DNA of 64,000 nt, taken from assembly GCA_046350055.1 (NCBI GenBank), contig JAXMBC010000001.1:4588001-4652000 (forward strand), in the 5' to 3' direction. Under the pieces are notes generated by a model that had not been told where the DNA came from, made no database searches, and was given only the letters and a program-made list of their open reading frames with translations. Shown here piece after piece: positions 15,208 through 24,637 of this stretch (position 1 is its first letter; each line of letters starts with the position of its first letter). The translations under genes and the position numbers were made by a program. The DNA comes from JAEUIE01 sp046350055. GTDB taxonomy: Bacteria; Planctomycetota; Planctomycetia; Gemmatales; HRBIN36.

Positions 15208-16413
15208 TTACCCCTTTCCACCCTTTTTATCATGCTTGCGTTCATGTCGGTCTACGGCAGCGTTGCCATTGTTGGCGACCAATCGATAAGCAGGATGGCT
15301 TCTGCCCTTCTTCTCAATATCACAACGTTCGACTTCGCGCCGACGTTCCAGCCGTTCGAGTGCTTCGCCACCATTTATACTGTTCAACTTGGCATGCCTG
15401 AAAATCACAGATTTGGTTTCGCCATCTGGATGTTTCTTAAGTACCTGTATTACTTTCTTGCAATTTTTCCTCAGCTCCTCGCGGGCCTTGTTCTGACTCC
15501 GAGATTTACGTTCATCAGCCAAATCCTCAGAAGTCGGGAATGATGTTTTCCAGTATCTTCCCGTGAAGTCTTCAGCAAGACGACCCTCTCGAATGGTTAA
15601 TGGCCATTCACCGGACTGCCCGGCTGATCCACCTACTTGCAAGCAGAGGTCATGACGACCTGATCCTGGTACGAAAGCATTTCGGCGTCCAATCATCACC
15701 CATTGACGTACAAACTCCTGAATGCCAGCGAACGAAAGATCACTCAAGTCGGGATTCGACTTTTTCTTACCGCTCCCCATTGTACAGTGGTGAACCAGTA
15801 AGGGAGTAGCGCCCGCATCTAAACAGACTTTTGCAATCTCCTTAAGGAGTGGGCCCATCTGGAATAAGTTGCTGGGACTGACGTCGGTCCTGCCGCCCAA
15901 TAAGCACAGGTACAGCGGATCAATGAAGATCACCTTGATCTCTTTCTCTCGGATGAGTTTTCCGAGATGTCCCAACTCTTCACTCTTACCGAGTTGCGGC
16001 AGATCAAATCCCCAAAGGATATCCAACGTACTCAGATCCACTTTCATGGATTCACAGATCCGCTTGGCGGTTTCCTGGATGGTGCTGTCACCGCTTTCAC
16101 CAGAGAACACTGCAACACGCATCTTTTCCGGCACGTCAAACTTCTTGAGAAACGCTTTACCAGATGCCATGCTAATTGCCATAGCAATCATGATGCTGGT
16201 CTTTAACATCTTCTTAGCCCCGCCTATTACCCCTGGTTGATCAGCGACGAGAAGTCCTTTGATCAGCCATCTACGATTGAAACTGCTGGTGGCAAGTGTA
16301 CGTGAATCGATTAGCATTTCTGACCAATGCCGTTCCCTTGGAACTACGACCTGGGCGTGTGCAAGAAGGTCGGCTACGAATTGCTTACCTATTGCTCTCA
16401 AATGCTTAGTCAT
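15208..16413 (-). CDS. RepA-like AAA (AAA_25) replicative helicase/ATPase
   Basis: This 401-residue protein is an AAA_25/RepA-type ATPase. A variant Walker A, GGAKKMLKTS, lies near residues 60-70, EKMRVAVFSGESG follows, and Walker B KVIFIDPLYLCLLGG is near 165. DAGATPLLVHHCTM and QEFVRQWVMIGRR are also typical. The C-terminal ~120 residues are basic and include a winged-helix-like segment (EALERLERRREVERCD). Such proteins act as plasmid or island helicases with a partner primase. Its ATG overlaps the stop of the upstream primase gene by eight bases. Confidence 0.8.
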   Translation of the reverse strand: MTKHLRAIGKQFVADLLAHAQVVVPRERHWSEMLIDSRTLATSSFNRRWLIKGLLVADQPGVIGGAKKMLKTSIMIAMAISMASGKAFLKKFDVPEKMRVAVFSGESGDSTIQETAKRICESMKVDLSTLDILWGFDLPQLGKSEELGHLGKLIREKEIKVIFIDPLYLCLLGGRTDVSPSNLFQMGPLLKEIAKVCLDAGATPLLVHHCTMGSGKKKSNPDLSDLSFAGIQEFVRQWVMIGRRNAFVPGSGRHDLCLQVGGSAGQSGEWPLTIREGRLAEDFTGRYWKTSFPTSEDLADERKSRSQNKAREELRKNCKKVIQVLKKHPDGETKSVIFRHAKLNSINGGEALERLERRREVERCDIEKKGRSHPAYRLVANNGNAAVDRHERKHDKKGGKG

Positions 16414-18109
16414 CGTTCACCCCCTGGTTGATTAACCAAGAGCGAACATCTTTATTGCCTTCCGGAGGGAGGGCCCACTTTACTTCTCGTCCCAACAATC
16501 GGGCCAACTTATCTGCGAGTTCCTTTGCTTGAAGTCCTGGCCATGATCCATCCCGCTTACTGTCGTTATCACCTACGATAACGGCTTCGCATTTGAGCTG
16601 CTTGCACACTTCCGCAAGCATTTCAGCACCCTCGCTGTTATTGAAACGACCAATCACGGAAATACCCATCGCGAGCATGGCTGCAGCATCACTAACACCT
16701 TCAGGCACGAAGATAGTGCCTTTCAAATCTTTCCACCCTTGTGCCATAAACAGACCAGGTACAGATCCTGGATGGACAAATTTTTCTCCTTTTCTGCGAC
16801 GATATGCTATCCCAATGATTGTTCCGCTGGCATCCCGCATCGGAAAAGACCAGCACTTATATTGTTCAGACCAACCAGCATCGAATGCAAGAAGTGCATC
16901 GACTGGAATACTCAGGTTGTCGCTGAGTTCATTGAGCAGTGTTGGAGTGAGAGCTTTTATGAGCAGTTTGTTCAGCTTACGAAGCGTCCTGTTGAACTTC
17001 TCCCGATCTAATTCTGTCATCAGACAGACAACGTCAGTGCCGTTACCGGCACCGTTTGCTATTCGCAGTTTATTAATTGCGTCGTTAATTTTGTCAATCT
17101 TGCATCCTCGAAAACAGATGAACTGTATTCTTCCTTCTGCGCTCTTCCTGAAGGAGAAGCTGGGGTGCTTATCGGGATGATCCGGGCAAGGGCAACTTGC
17201 CGTGTAACCGTTCTTTGACTTTTTGACGTTTCGAAGTAAAGGAGCAAATTGATCAAGGTCCGCATCTCCAGTAAGGAATCCCAAGCCTGCGTTGTCTGCC
17301 TTTTCAGCACCACCGCAAGCTGATTCAACTAATTCGTTGATGTTGAGGTCAAGCACCGTCTTTCTCGAGACACCGGTGGCCGCCAGGATAACATCAATAG
17401 CCTCGTTGCCTTTGAGCCATTTCTTGCCGTTCCAGACTTGGCTCCAGAAGTTATGCGTGTGGTGTCTCCCAGGAAACCGGACCCAGTTTCCAAACTTAGT
17501 TGCATCGTCGAGCTGCCGTTGCTTGGGAAACACTTCAGGCTGCTGACTAAGTCCAAGTTGCTTCCAGCCTGCAACAAGCCACTGCCCCAAGTCATAGACC
17601 TCCGCTGTTGGTATTGCCTTCTTGAAAATCACCCAAATGTGATAGCCACCACGACCATTTGAGCTGACCAACAGGGGCTTCAGTCCAGCTTCTTTAGCTT
17701 TGGCAAAGAGAGCCTTTGCCACTTCTCTGTTCTTCGTCTTGAGCTCATCGTCATCGACGTCATGGGCATCGATGTCGATCACCAGCCAACGGCTGCGATT
17801 GGTTCGCGAAATGGCATGTGAGCCGCAGATGTCTCCAACATCCTTCCCCTCGAAGTGACGCTCCAATTGATCACGAGTTAGCCCTTCATGTACCGTTTTC
17901 GCCTTTTTTCTGGCTGTTCGATCCTCTGCTGAAAGGTACTGGCCATGAACATCATCACGGTTTACTAGTTTGAGCTGTGCCCATTGGGCTAAGTCAGGAG
18001 CACGGTTACGCCACGCTTTAGCGATTTCTTTTTTGGCTGCTTTGTTTTGTTCACTCAAATCTGCCTTGTGGCCTGTAACTTGTCTGGCTTTCATGGTACT
18101 ATTGCCCAT
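16406..18109 (-). CDS. AEP primase, zinc-finger and TOPRIM fusion protein
   Basis: This 567-residue protein starts behind AGGAGGAATCTCC. Residues 90-260 form an archaeo-eukaryotic-type primase domain like that of TOTE/LigD-related proteins: catalytic VIDID at 110-114, SSNGRGGYHIW at 149-159, WVRFPGRHH at 209-217. Residues 300-340 form a CHC2-type zinc finger (C306, C308, H315, C332, C336). Residues 420-567 hold a TOPRIM domain (FVPEGVSDAA, VGDNDSKRDG). It carries both archaeal- and DnaG-like features and would prime replication of a mobile element. It is operonic with the helicase. Confidence 0.8.
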   Translation of the reverse strand: MGNSTMKARQVTGHKADLSEQNKAAKKEIAKAWRNRAPDLAQWAQLKLVNRDDVHGQYLSAEDRTARKKAKTVHEGLTRDQLERHFEGKDVGDICGSHAISRTNRSRWLVIDIDAHDVDDDELKTKNREVAKALFAKAKEAGLKPLLVSSNGRGGYHIWVIFKKAIPTAEVYDLGQWLVAGWKQLGLSQQPEVFPKQRQLDDATKFGNWVRFPGRHHTHNFWSQVWNGKKWLKGNEAIDVILAATGVSRKTVLDLNINELVESACGGAEKADNAGLGFLTGDADLDQFAPLLRNVKKSKNGYTASCPCPDHPDKHPSFSFRKSAEGRIQFICFRGCKIDKINDAINKLRIANGAGNGTDVVCLMTELDREKFNRTLRKLNKLLIKALTPTLLNELSDNLSIPVDALLAFDAGWSEQYKCWSFPMRDASGTIIGIAYRRRKGEKFVHPGSVPGLFMAQGWKDLKGTIFVPEGVSDAAAMLAMGISVIGRFNNSEGAEMLAEVCKQLKCEAVIVGDNDSKRDGSWPGLQAKELADKLARLLGREVKWALPPEGNKDVRSWLINQGVNDD

Positions 18110-18148
18110 GGAGATTCCTCCTTTTCTTGTACTGGGATTTCCAAAATT

Positions 18149-18179
18149 ACGCCCTCCGCGTTGCAGCGCGGGAGGGCGT
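18149..18179 (-). terminator. Hairpin between HTH and primase genes
   Basis: ACGCCCTCC and GGAGGGCGT pair with an inner CGCG/CGCG extension. It overlaps the stop codon of the HTH gene. On the minus strand it is followed by AATTTTGG; on the plus strand by TTAGTTTTT. It may attenuate transcription into the primase gene. Confidence 0.5.
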
Positions 18180-18571
18180 TAGTTTTTATGGTTTGTGGTT
18201 GTTTGCTGGCTCATGGCTGAGCTTGGTACATTGCCGCCCTTGCCCTCGGCAATTAGGCGATCAACCTCGGTTCGAGGGATAAGCAGTTTCCCGCGGGGCC
18301 CCCCTTCGCTCAATCGTGTCGCTGTTAAACGGCACTCAAGTATCCAGCGGCGGACAGTGTAGGACGATCTCCCCGTAAGCTCTGCTACCTCTTGAACCGT
18401 AAGATGTTCCTTGCGATTCTTGCGTAGTAACTCATGGAGCGACGTCAGTTTGGCGTCGATAGTGGGGATAATCTGCCCAATGGCAGTTTCGACAGACTGC
18501 AGGCGGCGCAAGACGACGCTTACATCGGAACCACGAGTTGTTTCGTGGCGATCCAAAGATGGTTTATCCAT
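18179..18571 (-). CDS. MerR/excisionase-type helix-turn-helix protein
   Basis: This encodes 130 residues. The N-terminal half is a helical/coiled region (VVLRRLQSVETAIGQIIPTI). Residues 56-112 form a helix-turn-helix with wing: HLTVQEVAELTGRSSYTVRRW, then GKLLIPRTEVDRLIAEGK. This is the excisionase-like DNA-binding fold (HTH_17) typical of mobile elements and of plasmid copy or partition control. It is the first gene of the primase-helicase unit, 69 bases upstream of the primase, and probably regulates it. No integrase gene accompanies it in the window. Confidence 0.75.
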   Translation of the reverse strand: MDKPSLDRHETTRGSDVSVVLRRLQSVETAIGQIIPTIDAKLTSLHELLRKNRKEHLTVQEVAELTGRSSYTVRRWILECRLTATRLSEGGPRGKLLIPRTEVDRLIAEGKGGNVPSSAMSQQTTTNHKN

Positions 18572-19159
18572 CTGAGTTTCCTGGTGCCGGTAGCCAGGAA
18601 TAGATCAGCGAAGCACCGGCGAGCCACGCGATCAGTCAGCTTGAGGCTGCTGATGCAGGCAAATGAAATGGAGCTGGATTTAAGCAACTGTGTACAGAGC
18701 ATCTCCAGTAAAGCCGTCTTTTCGGCTCTACATCAGCAATCTAAAGCTGGTTCGGAGATGCCCAATTGCAGTGATACTGCTATACAGGCAATCTGGTTGT
18801 CAGGGCTGGCCAAGCCTGATGCCCTGCTAACGAAAAATGTTAGCAGGCAAACTGAAAAAAGCAAGTAGTATGCAACAGAATGAAATAGCATTTTCAAAAT
18901 ACTTCATGAAGCATGCAAGAGTGATGCAGTCAGTTCACAAAGGTAGTCCCTTTCAGGCGATCGGGGCAACTGTAAGATCAAGAAGCATGACGATCTCAAC
19001 AGGACCCTTGAAATACACAAGACAATCGAACCAACAACCATCTGCGGTTGAAATGGAACTAGTCTTTGACATCAATGACGCAGTCGGTGAGAATGACGCC
19101 CTCACAAATGGAAAAGGTGGAGCAACTTCAAAACTCGAATCAGGAATGGACAGAAAGCA
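18572..19159. other. Gene-free stretch with one hairpin
   Basis: No supported coding region was seen. It must contain the HTH gene promoter (leftward) and the sigma-factor promoter (rightward). A perfect 9-bp hairpin, CCTGCTAAC with a seven-base A-rich loop, lies at 18823-18847. The remaining open frames on both strands lack family features. Confidence 0.5.
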
Positions 19160-19771
19160 ATGGAAGATAATCCGACTGGCTCTGAATGCGGTTCGATCAC
19201 CATTTTTTTTGGTCAACTGCGTACAGGCAGTCCCATGGCGGCAGAAGCGTTGTGGGAGCGATTCTGCCCACGATTGAAGGCACTGGCTCGCAAGACGCTG
19301 GCAGGCCGACCGCAACAAGTGGCCGATGCCGACGATGCTGTACAGAGTGCATTTGTCTCGTTCTGCACACGTGTGCGTGCCGGGGAGTATGATGTCGAGA
19401 ATCGCAGCGATCTCTGGAACCTGCTGGGGGTGATCACGGCGAACAAGGCGAAGATGCAGGCCCGCCGCGAAGCGGCAGCGAAGCGGGGCGGTGGCCGTGT
19501 CATGGGCGAACAGGCCCTGACCCGGCCCGATGGCTCACCTTCGCCCCTCGCCGAAGCAGCAGTCCTGCCCCCTGGGGACTTTGATCTTCACTGCGAGGAA
19601 CTGCTCAGTCAACTGGAGCCGGAGTTGCGGGAGTTCGCAATCCTGCGGTTGCTGGGTTACCGTAACCGCGAAATCGCGGAGATGCATGACTGCACCGAGC
19701 GGAAGGTAGAGCGTAAACTGAACCTGATCCGGCTGAAATGGCAGGCAGCCTGGCCAGCTGACAACTCTTAA
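19160..19771 (+). CDS. ECF-type RNA polymerase sigma factor
   Basis: This encodes 203 residues. Region 2 covers about 25-100, with AEALWERFCPRLKALARKTL and the DADDAVQSAFVSFC core motif. Region 4 covers about 140-195 (LLSQLEPELREFAILRLLGY, NREIAEMHDCTERKVERKL). The long linker contains a basic, Arg/Ala-rich stretch and a proline-rich segment, usual for the planctomycete ECF_sub group that often works with serine/threonine kinases. It lies upstream of two secreted proteins and a transmembrane kinase, all on the same strand. No anti-sigma gene is visible. Confidence 0.85.
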   Translation: MEDNPTGSECGSITIFFGQLRTGSPMAAEALWERFCPRLKALARKTLAGRPQQVADADDAVQSAFVSFCTRVRAGEYDVENRSDLWNLLGVITANKAKMQARREAAAKRGGGRVMGEQALTRPDGSPSPLAEAAVLPPGDFDLHCEELLSQLEPELREFAILRLLGYRNREIAEMHDCTERKVERKLNLIRLKWQAAWPADNS

Positions 19772-19870
19772 ACGAACTCTCACACGATTTCTGGAATTCC
19801 TTGTCGGGAAACGGGTCGGCCCGGCACTGTACTGGGTGTGGTAACGATCACCCCAACAAGGACCCCTGTC

Positions 19871-20698
19871 ATGAATCTTTGCAAACTACTCCTGCTGGCC
19901 ATGCTGTTCTCTCTCGGCCAGACATCTCTCCATGCCCAGGCTGACGCTAAAGGCGATGCGAAACAAAAGGCGTATGAAGCCATGGTTGCTGCTGAGAAAC
20001 AGTTCAATCTCGCGGACTTTAATGTCAAAGCAATTCTGGGGCGCCGGGTCGTTCCGGGCCAGATCAATCAAGGGCGCAGTGCTGTTATCGTCCCGACAGT
20101 ACCGCATAGCATGTATGATCAGCGGGAGGAAGCCTGGAAACGGTTCCAGCAGGCCGCTGCAACGTACCATCAACTAGCAGGATCGATAGCGAATGAATCC
20201 AACCCAGCAGTTGCTGCCGACAAAGTTCGCGGAACTGCACAGTCCAAAATGGCTCCTGCCCAATTTGCAGTGTGGCTCGAGGGTCATAGCGTCGACCTTA
20301 ACGATCAGGCAGTCAAAGCGAGGCTGATGAACTGTATTCAGAGCGATGGCTGGGAAGCAGCACAGACTCTCTATTTCCTGATTCAGCAAGGGCCTCAGGC
20401 CATCAGCTACCGCGATGATTTGATGGCTTTTGTGAAGAGTGAAGCCTTGCAGAAACGACGTGCCACCATTCGCATTCAAGTAGTCGCAGCGCTGGTTCGG
20501 ATGGATCCTTCCACCAAGCAGGAACTCATCCATGTTACCAAGAACTGGTTTCCCAATCAGCAATCGAACATTGACCGTACCTACCGTCGCAATCTCAACA
20601 AGGCGCTAGATGGCGAGATAAATCAGAATTCCAAAATGAGCCAAGCAGCAGCCAAGAAGGATGTGGGAAGCGGTAATAATCATGCTAGCAAGCGGTAA
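19871..20698 (+). CDS. Secreted protein, possibly HEAT-like helical repeats
   Basis: This 275-residue protein starts at MNLCKLLLLAM with AAGGA upstream. Residues 1-22 form a signal peptide (ending SLHAQA). The mature part is helix-rich, with stretches such as RLMNCIQSDGWEAAQTLYFLIQQG and RRATIRIQVVAALVRMDPSTKQ that resemble HEAT-type paired helices. Its basic C-terminus ends in NHASKR. A hairpin terminator lies 29 bases after the stop. Its position between the sigma factor and kinase suggests a common envelope-related regulon, though that is inference. Confidence 0.65.
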   Translation: MNLCKLLLLAMLFSLGQTSLHAQADAKGDAKQKAYEAMVAAEKQFNLADFNVKAILGRRVVPGQINQGRSAVIVPTVPHSMYDQREEAWKRFQQAAATYHQLAGSIANESNPAVAADKVRGTAQSKMAPAQFAVWLEGHSVDLNDQAVKARLMNCIQSDGWEAAQTLYFLIQQGPQAISYRDDLMAFVKSEALQKRRATIRIQVVAALVRMDPSTKQELIHVTKNWFPNQQSNIDRTYRRNLNKALDGEINQNSKMSQAAAKKDVGSGNNHASKR

Positions 20699-20726
20699 TC
20701 CCATGCCTTGGTGTTGTTAACAATCC

Positions 20727-20750
20727 AGCCATAACAACCGTGTTATGGCT
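20727..20750 (+). terminator. Rho-independent terminator
   Basis: AGCCATAACA and TGTTATGGCT form a perfect 10-bp stem with an ACCG loop, followed by TCTTCC. It separates the secreted protein at 19871 from the CAP-domain gene. Confidence 0.7.
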
Positions 20751-20795
20751 TCTTCCATCAGCTACTATTCCTACATCCCTCTCGGAACGTGAGAC

Positions 20796-21767
20796 ATGCG
20801 AATACTTGCGAACCTGTTATTCCTGAGCCTGATTGCTACCCTCCAGGCACATGAACCACCAAACCTGCCACTGCCTCCCACTCCAGACATGATGAGTATT
20901 GTGTCGGCCCAGGCAGTCACCCAACACGGTAAAGTTTTTCTCTTTGCAACCAACACCAAACCTGTGATGGCAACTGAAGCCTACACGTATAGCGAACAGG
21001 TGCCGGTAACGGTAGAAGCACTCGACGGCCAAGGCAACAAAGTGATCAAGACCGAAATGCGGACGGTCACCAAACAAGGAATTAGGACCATCACCAAATA
21101 TGTTTCCGAATTGAAGCAGTTTCCTGTCTCCGGTAACGACAACCTGATTCTGACCGATGCCACCGGCAGAAAGCTGTCTGATGCTGAAGTAATGACGAAG
21201 CTGGCAAAACCTTCATTCGTGATCGAGTTTAAAGGCAAGCCTCACGCCGAGTTCCTCAAGTTGATGAAGCCGGAAACGGTGGTAGTGCAGTGGAAAACCC
21301 AGCAGTCGGCCCCTGCCGTACCACAGCCTGCCGGTCCCGCTGTGATGCCGGTGGTACCTCAGCCTGTTAAACCAGAGACTGCTTTAGCCACGGAGAAAGA
21401 TCTTCTCGACCGCACGAACGCCGAGCGCAAGAAGGCAGGAGTGCCTTCCCTTGTGGTTGATCCACTGCTCCAACGAGCTGCCCGCCAGCATGCGACTAAC
21501 ATGGCCCGACAGGACAAGCTCGCTCACACCCTGGATGACAAGGGAGTTGCCGAGCGGTTGACTGAACTCGGTTACCGCTGGAGTGGCTGTGGCGAGAACA
21601 TCGCTCAAGGGCAACGCACGCCGGCTCATACCATAGAGACCTGGTTGAACTCGGAAGGTCATCGCGAGAACATGCTGAGTGTGAAATTTAGTCGTATCGG
21701 CGTGGCCGTCGTCACCGCTGCCGACGGCCAGCATTATTGGACCATGGTGCTTACACAACCTCGCTGA
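20796..21767 (+). CDS. Secreted CAP-domain (SCP/PR-1-like) protein
   Basis: This encodes 323 residues with an N-terminal signal peptide (LANLLFLSLIATLQA). Residues 30-170 form an unrecognised beta-rich domain with TYSEQVPVTVEAL and TKLAKPSFVIEFKGK. A proline/valine linker follows. The C-terminal CAP domain (about 195-323) shows LLDRTNAERKKAG, AARQHATNMARQDKLAHT, GYRWSGCGENIAQG, IETWLNSEGHRENM and YWTMVLTQP, keeping the usual His/Glu cavity residues. Bacterial CAP proteins are extracellular, with proposed roles in lipid binding or cell-wall association. Confidence 0.85.
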   Translation: MRILANLLFLSLIATLQAHEPPNLPLPPTPDMMSIVSAQAVTQHGKVFLFATNTKPVMATEAYTYSEQVPVTVEALDGQGNKVIKTEMRTVTKQGIRTITKYVSELKQFPVSGNDNLILTDATGRKLSDAEVMTKLAKPSFVIEFKGKPHAEFLKLMKPETVVVQWKTQQSAPAVPQPAGPAVMPVVPQPVKPETALATEKDLLDRTNAERKKAGVPSLVVDPLLQRAARQHATNMARQDKLAHTLDDKGVAERLTELGYRWSGCGENIAQGQRTPAHTIETWLNSEGHRENMLSVKFSRIGVAVVTAADGQHYWTMVLTQPR

Positions 21768-21815
21768 TGCAACTCCCCCGGGCATTCTCATCCCATCCAG
21801 ACCGAGATTAAGATC

Positions 21816-24509
21816 ATGTTACCTGCTGACCTGAGCCTGTCCGTTGCCGAGCGTGTGGATGCCGCATGCGACCGCTTTGAAACAGAGTGGAAGCGGGGTA
21901 ACCAGCCGCAGATCGAAGCCATTGTCGCTGCCGCCCCGGAATCTGATCGCCAGGAACTGCGCCAGGCCCTGCATGCACTACAACTTGAATTGCAGGGTCG
22001 TTCTGCTGCCGAGACCTCGGTCAGCCAGACCAGCGTGCGATCCAATAGTCAGCCCAGCCCCATGTTGACAACTGACCATGTGCAAGCTTCCGAATCTTCA
22101 ACGAGCACGATTGGCCGGTTCGAGATCCGCAGCATACTCGGCTCCGGGGCCTTCGGCAAAGTCTACCGGGCCTATGACCCGCAACTTGGACGTGAGGTGG
22201 CAGTCAAAGTGCCATTGGAGGAAACAGTCCGGACTGAAACAGAACGAGTCCACTTTCTTAAGGAAGCCCGCTCAGCAGGGAACATCAATCATCCCAATGT
22301 GTGCCAGGTTCACGAAGTCGGAGAAGCCAATGGCCGGCCTTACATCGTCATGACTCTCGTGCGAGGCCAGTCACTGGCAGATACCCTCAAGTCCCGCAAA
22401 TCGCCGCTGCCGGCCAAGCAGGTTGCCCTGGTGGTGCGCAAGATTGCCCTCGCCCTGGCCGCTGCCCACGACAATGGAGTCGTCCACCGTGACCTCAAGC
22501 CCGCCAACATCATGTTTGACCGCGAGCGGAAGGACATTGTGGTGATGGACTTCGGGCTGGCCCGCGGGCCGAAGTTCGGTGATGCCCGCGGAACGCAAAG
22601 TGGCATCATCATGGGCACGCCGGCGTATATGTCACCCGAACAGGCACGGGGCGATGCCAAGGGTGTCGGCCCGGCCGGCGATATCTTCAGCCTTGGTGTC
22701 ATCCTGTACGAATTGCTTACAGGCACACGACCATTCACTGGCACTGCTACCGAGGTCATCGGCAAGATTCTCCATGTCGAACCAGACAAGCCTTCCACGG
22801 TGCGTGCAGATGTCGATCCCCGGCTCGAAGCCTGGTGCCTGAAGGCTATGGCGAAAGACCCGGCCGCACGGTTTTCAAGCATGAAAGAGTTTGCCACTGA
22901 ACTGGACACCTATCTGAGGAAACCTGTCGCTCTGACCGAAGCCAGCACGGAACGGGCGAAACAGTCCCGCAATGATCCCGATGCCAGCACCAGCAGTAAC
23001 CTGGCTGAAGTCTTTGCTGCCCTTTCTAACGACCGGAAACAGGCCCAAGCCGACACTGCTGCTGCCGTCGAAGCAGCCTTTGCCAGGCACCGCCTGCCCC
23101 GCTGGGCCCTTCTTCTCGTGGGGCTCCTGCTCGCCATCGGCATGGCTATTCTCTCGAGCGTTGTCTTCTTTACCCGGTCCGACGCGGTCAAGGTCGACCT
23201 GGCCATCATCATCAATGATGTCGATCTCAAAGATCAAACGCTCAGCTTCTTCCTGGATCACAAGCCCATGGCGGCTGATGTGCTCGCCAAGCCCGTCGAA
23301 CTCCACCCAGGCATTCACACATTCACGGTAAAGCGTGGAAACGACATCGTGAAACGGGTGGTCATCCGCGTGGAGGGCGGCAAGAATCCCGGTATCAAGG
23401 TGGAGTCCGATCCCCCGAAGACGGCACCACCACCTGCGGAGCAGAAGAAGACGCCGGAACGGAAGCCCTCGCCACTGGACCGGTTGAATGCTGACATCAT
23501 ACCCAACCGGCTGATTACCGAGGTGTATGGCTCCCACGACAAGGCACCCAAAGAACTGGTGGCGATGTACGATTCCGTCATCATCGATCAGAAGGATTTG
23601 AATGGGAACTTCTTCGGCGGCTTCGCTCTTGACCGCTTGGGAGGAACCCTCGCCAGCGGTCGCTATCCCTTCACCATCCTGGAAATGCACACCCTGGCAA
23701 CAGGCGCAAACTTCAACACCATTGGCACCAATTCTGCCGAAGGCTGGATCGACTGGATCCGATTCTCCCCGGACAACCAGTCCATCTACTACCAGCGCCG
23801 CATGAACAAACTCTTTGGCTGCGACATCGGCGGCAGAATTCGCTGGCAGCAACGAGTGCGTGCGGAAAACTACTCGGTACCCGCACTTTCGCCTGATGGT
23901 AAGATCATCGTCGCCGCTGATCCGGATGTCAATGAACAAACGTTGAACGTATTCGATGCCGACACCGGCGACCACAAAGCCGCTTGGAAAGGCATCCTCG
24001 AAAAGCCGATGTGTCGCTTGGCCTTCTCGCCGGATGGCAGCAAGCTGGCAGTACAGTCTGGCGGTGTCGTCAAGTTCGTGTCTCCAATGGATGGTACCGT
24101 ACTGCCAATTTCAACGGTGGAACGGACTTCCGGTGAACCCCGCTTCAGTCCCGACAGCAAACGCCTGTACTGGTCAGTCTCCTGGCGTCAGCTTGAAGAC
24201 TACTGCGTCGAATACGAAATCGCGACAGGCAAACGGATTGAGTACCGCCGGGCCCCCGATGGTTGCCGAGACATTGTGGCGAATGCGGTATTTCCCCTCC
24301 TAGCTACTAACGACACCGCAGGGCACCTTCACATCTGGGACGCCAACCTGGGGCCCGAGCAACGGCCTCATGTGATTTCCACGGGTGGCCTGAAAGTCGA
24401 ACGCATGCTCTTCACCCCGGACGGAGGGTACCTCGTAGTCGGGGCACACAATTTGATAATGGTCTTCCGGTTGCCCATCGAACGCCAGGTAAGCGAGTGG
24501 GGGAAGTAA
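21816..24509 (+). CDS. Transmembrane serine/threonine protein kinase with WD40-like sensor
   Basis: This encodes 897 residues. The cytoplasmic Hanks-type kinase spans about 100-370, with GSGAFG at 109-114, Lys131, HRDLKPAN at 224-231, MDFGLARG around 244-251 and MSPEQARG. A transmembrane helix lies near 428-450 (WALLLVGLLLAIGMAILSSVVFF). A PEGA-like beta segment and a proline-rich linker follow. From about 590 the C-terminal part has beta-propeller-type repeats (RFSPDNQSIYY, LAFSPDGSKLAV, FSPDSKRLYW, FTPDGGYLVV), probably periplasmic. It is a typical planctomycete sensor kinase located downstream of the ECF sigma factor. Confidence 0.9.
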   Translation: MLPADLSLSVAERVDAACDRFETEWKRGNQPQIEAIVAAAPESDRQELRQALHALQLELQGRSAAETSVSQTSVRSNSQPSPMLTTDHVQASESSTSTIGRFEIRSILGSGAFGKVYRAYDPQLGREVAVKVPLEETVRTETERVHFLKEARSAGNINHPNVCQVHEVGEANGRPYIVMTLVRGQSLADTLKSRKSPLPAKQVALVVRKIALALAAAHDNGVVHRDLKPANIMFDRERKDIVVMDFGLARGPKFGDARGTQSGIIMGTPAYMSPEQARGDAKGVGPAGDIFSLGVILYELLTGTRPFTGTATEVIGKILHVEPDKPSTVRADVDPRLEAWCLKAMAKDPAARFSSMKEFATELDTYLRKPVALTEASTERAKQSRNDPDASTSSNLAEVFAALSNDRKQAQADTAAAVEAAFARHRLPRWALLLVGLLLAIGMAILSSVVFFTRSDAVKVDLAIIINDVDLKDQTLSFFLDHKPMAADVLAKPVELHPGIHTFTVKRGNDIVKRVVIRVEGGKNPGIKVESDPPKTAPPPAEQKKTPERKPSPLDRLNADIIPNRLITEVYGSHDKAPKELVAMYDSVIIDQKDLNGNFFGGFALDRLGGTLASGRYPFTILEMHTLATGANFNTIGTNSAEGWIDWIRFSPDNQSIYYQRRMNKLFGCDIGGRIRWQQRVRAENYSVPALSPDGKIIVAADPDVNEQTLNVFDADTGDHKAAWKGILEKPMCRLAFSPDGSKLAVQSGGVVKFVSPMDGTVLPISTVERTSGEPRFSPDSKRLYWSVSWRQLEDYCVEYEIATGKRIEYRRAPDGCRDIVANAVFPLLATNDTAGHLHIWDANLGPEQRPHVISTGGLKVERMLFTPDGGYLVVGAHNLIMVFRLPIERQVSEWGK

Positions 24510-24637
24510 CGTTTCCATGCCAAGATTAATACCCAAATTCCATCACCCCACAACCTCCCTTACTCCCATCAGCCTCTAACTGTCATGGTGCGTAGCAAGC
24601 ATAACATCGATGCCCGCACGCACCAGGAGACAGAGCG

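Noticed and set aside
15154..15543. 129-codon plus-strand frame of hydrophobic text
   Set aside because: It is antisense to the helicase C-terminus. The hydrophobicity comes from reading lysine-rich codons backwards.
22875..23975. 366-codon minus-strand frame
   Set aside because: It is antisense to the kinase at 21816-24509, which has all expected motifs. The frame is a shadow of GC-rich codons.
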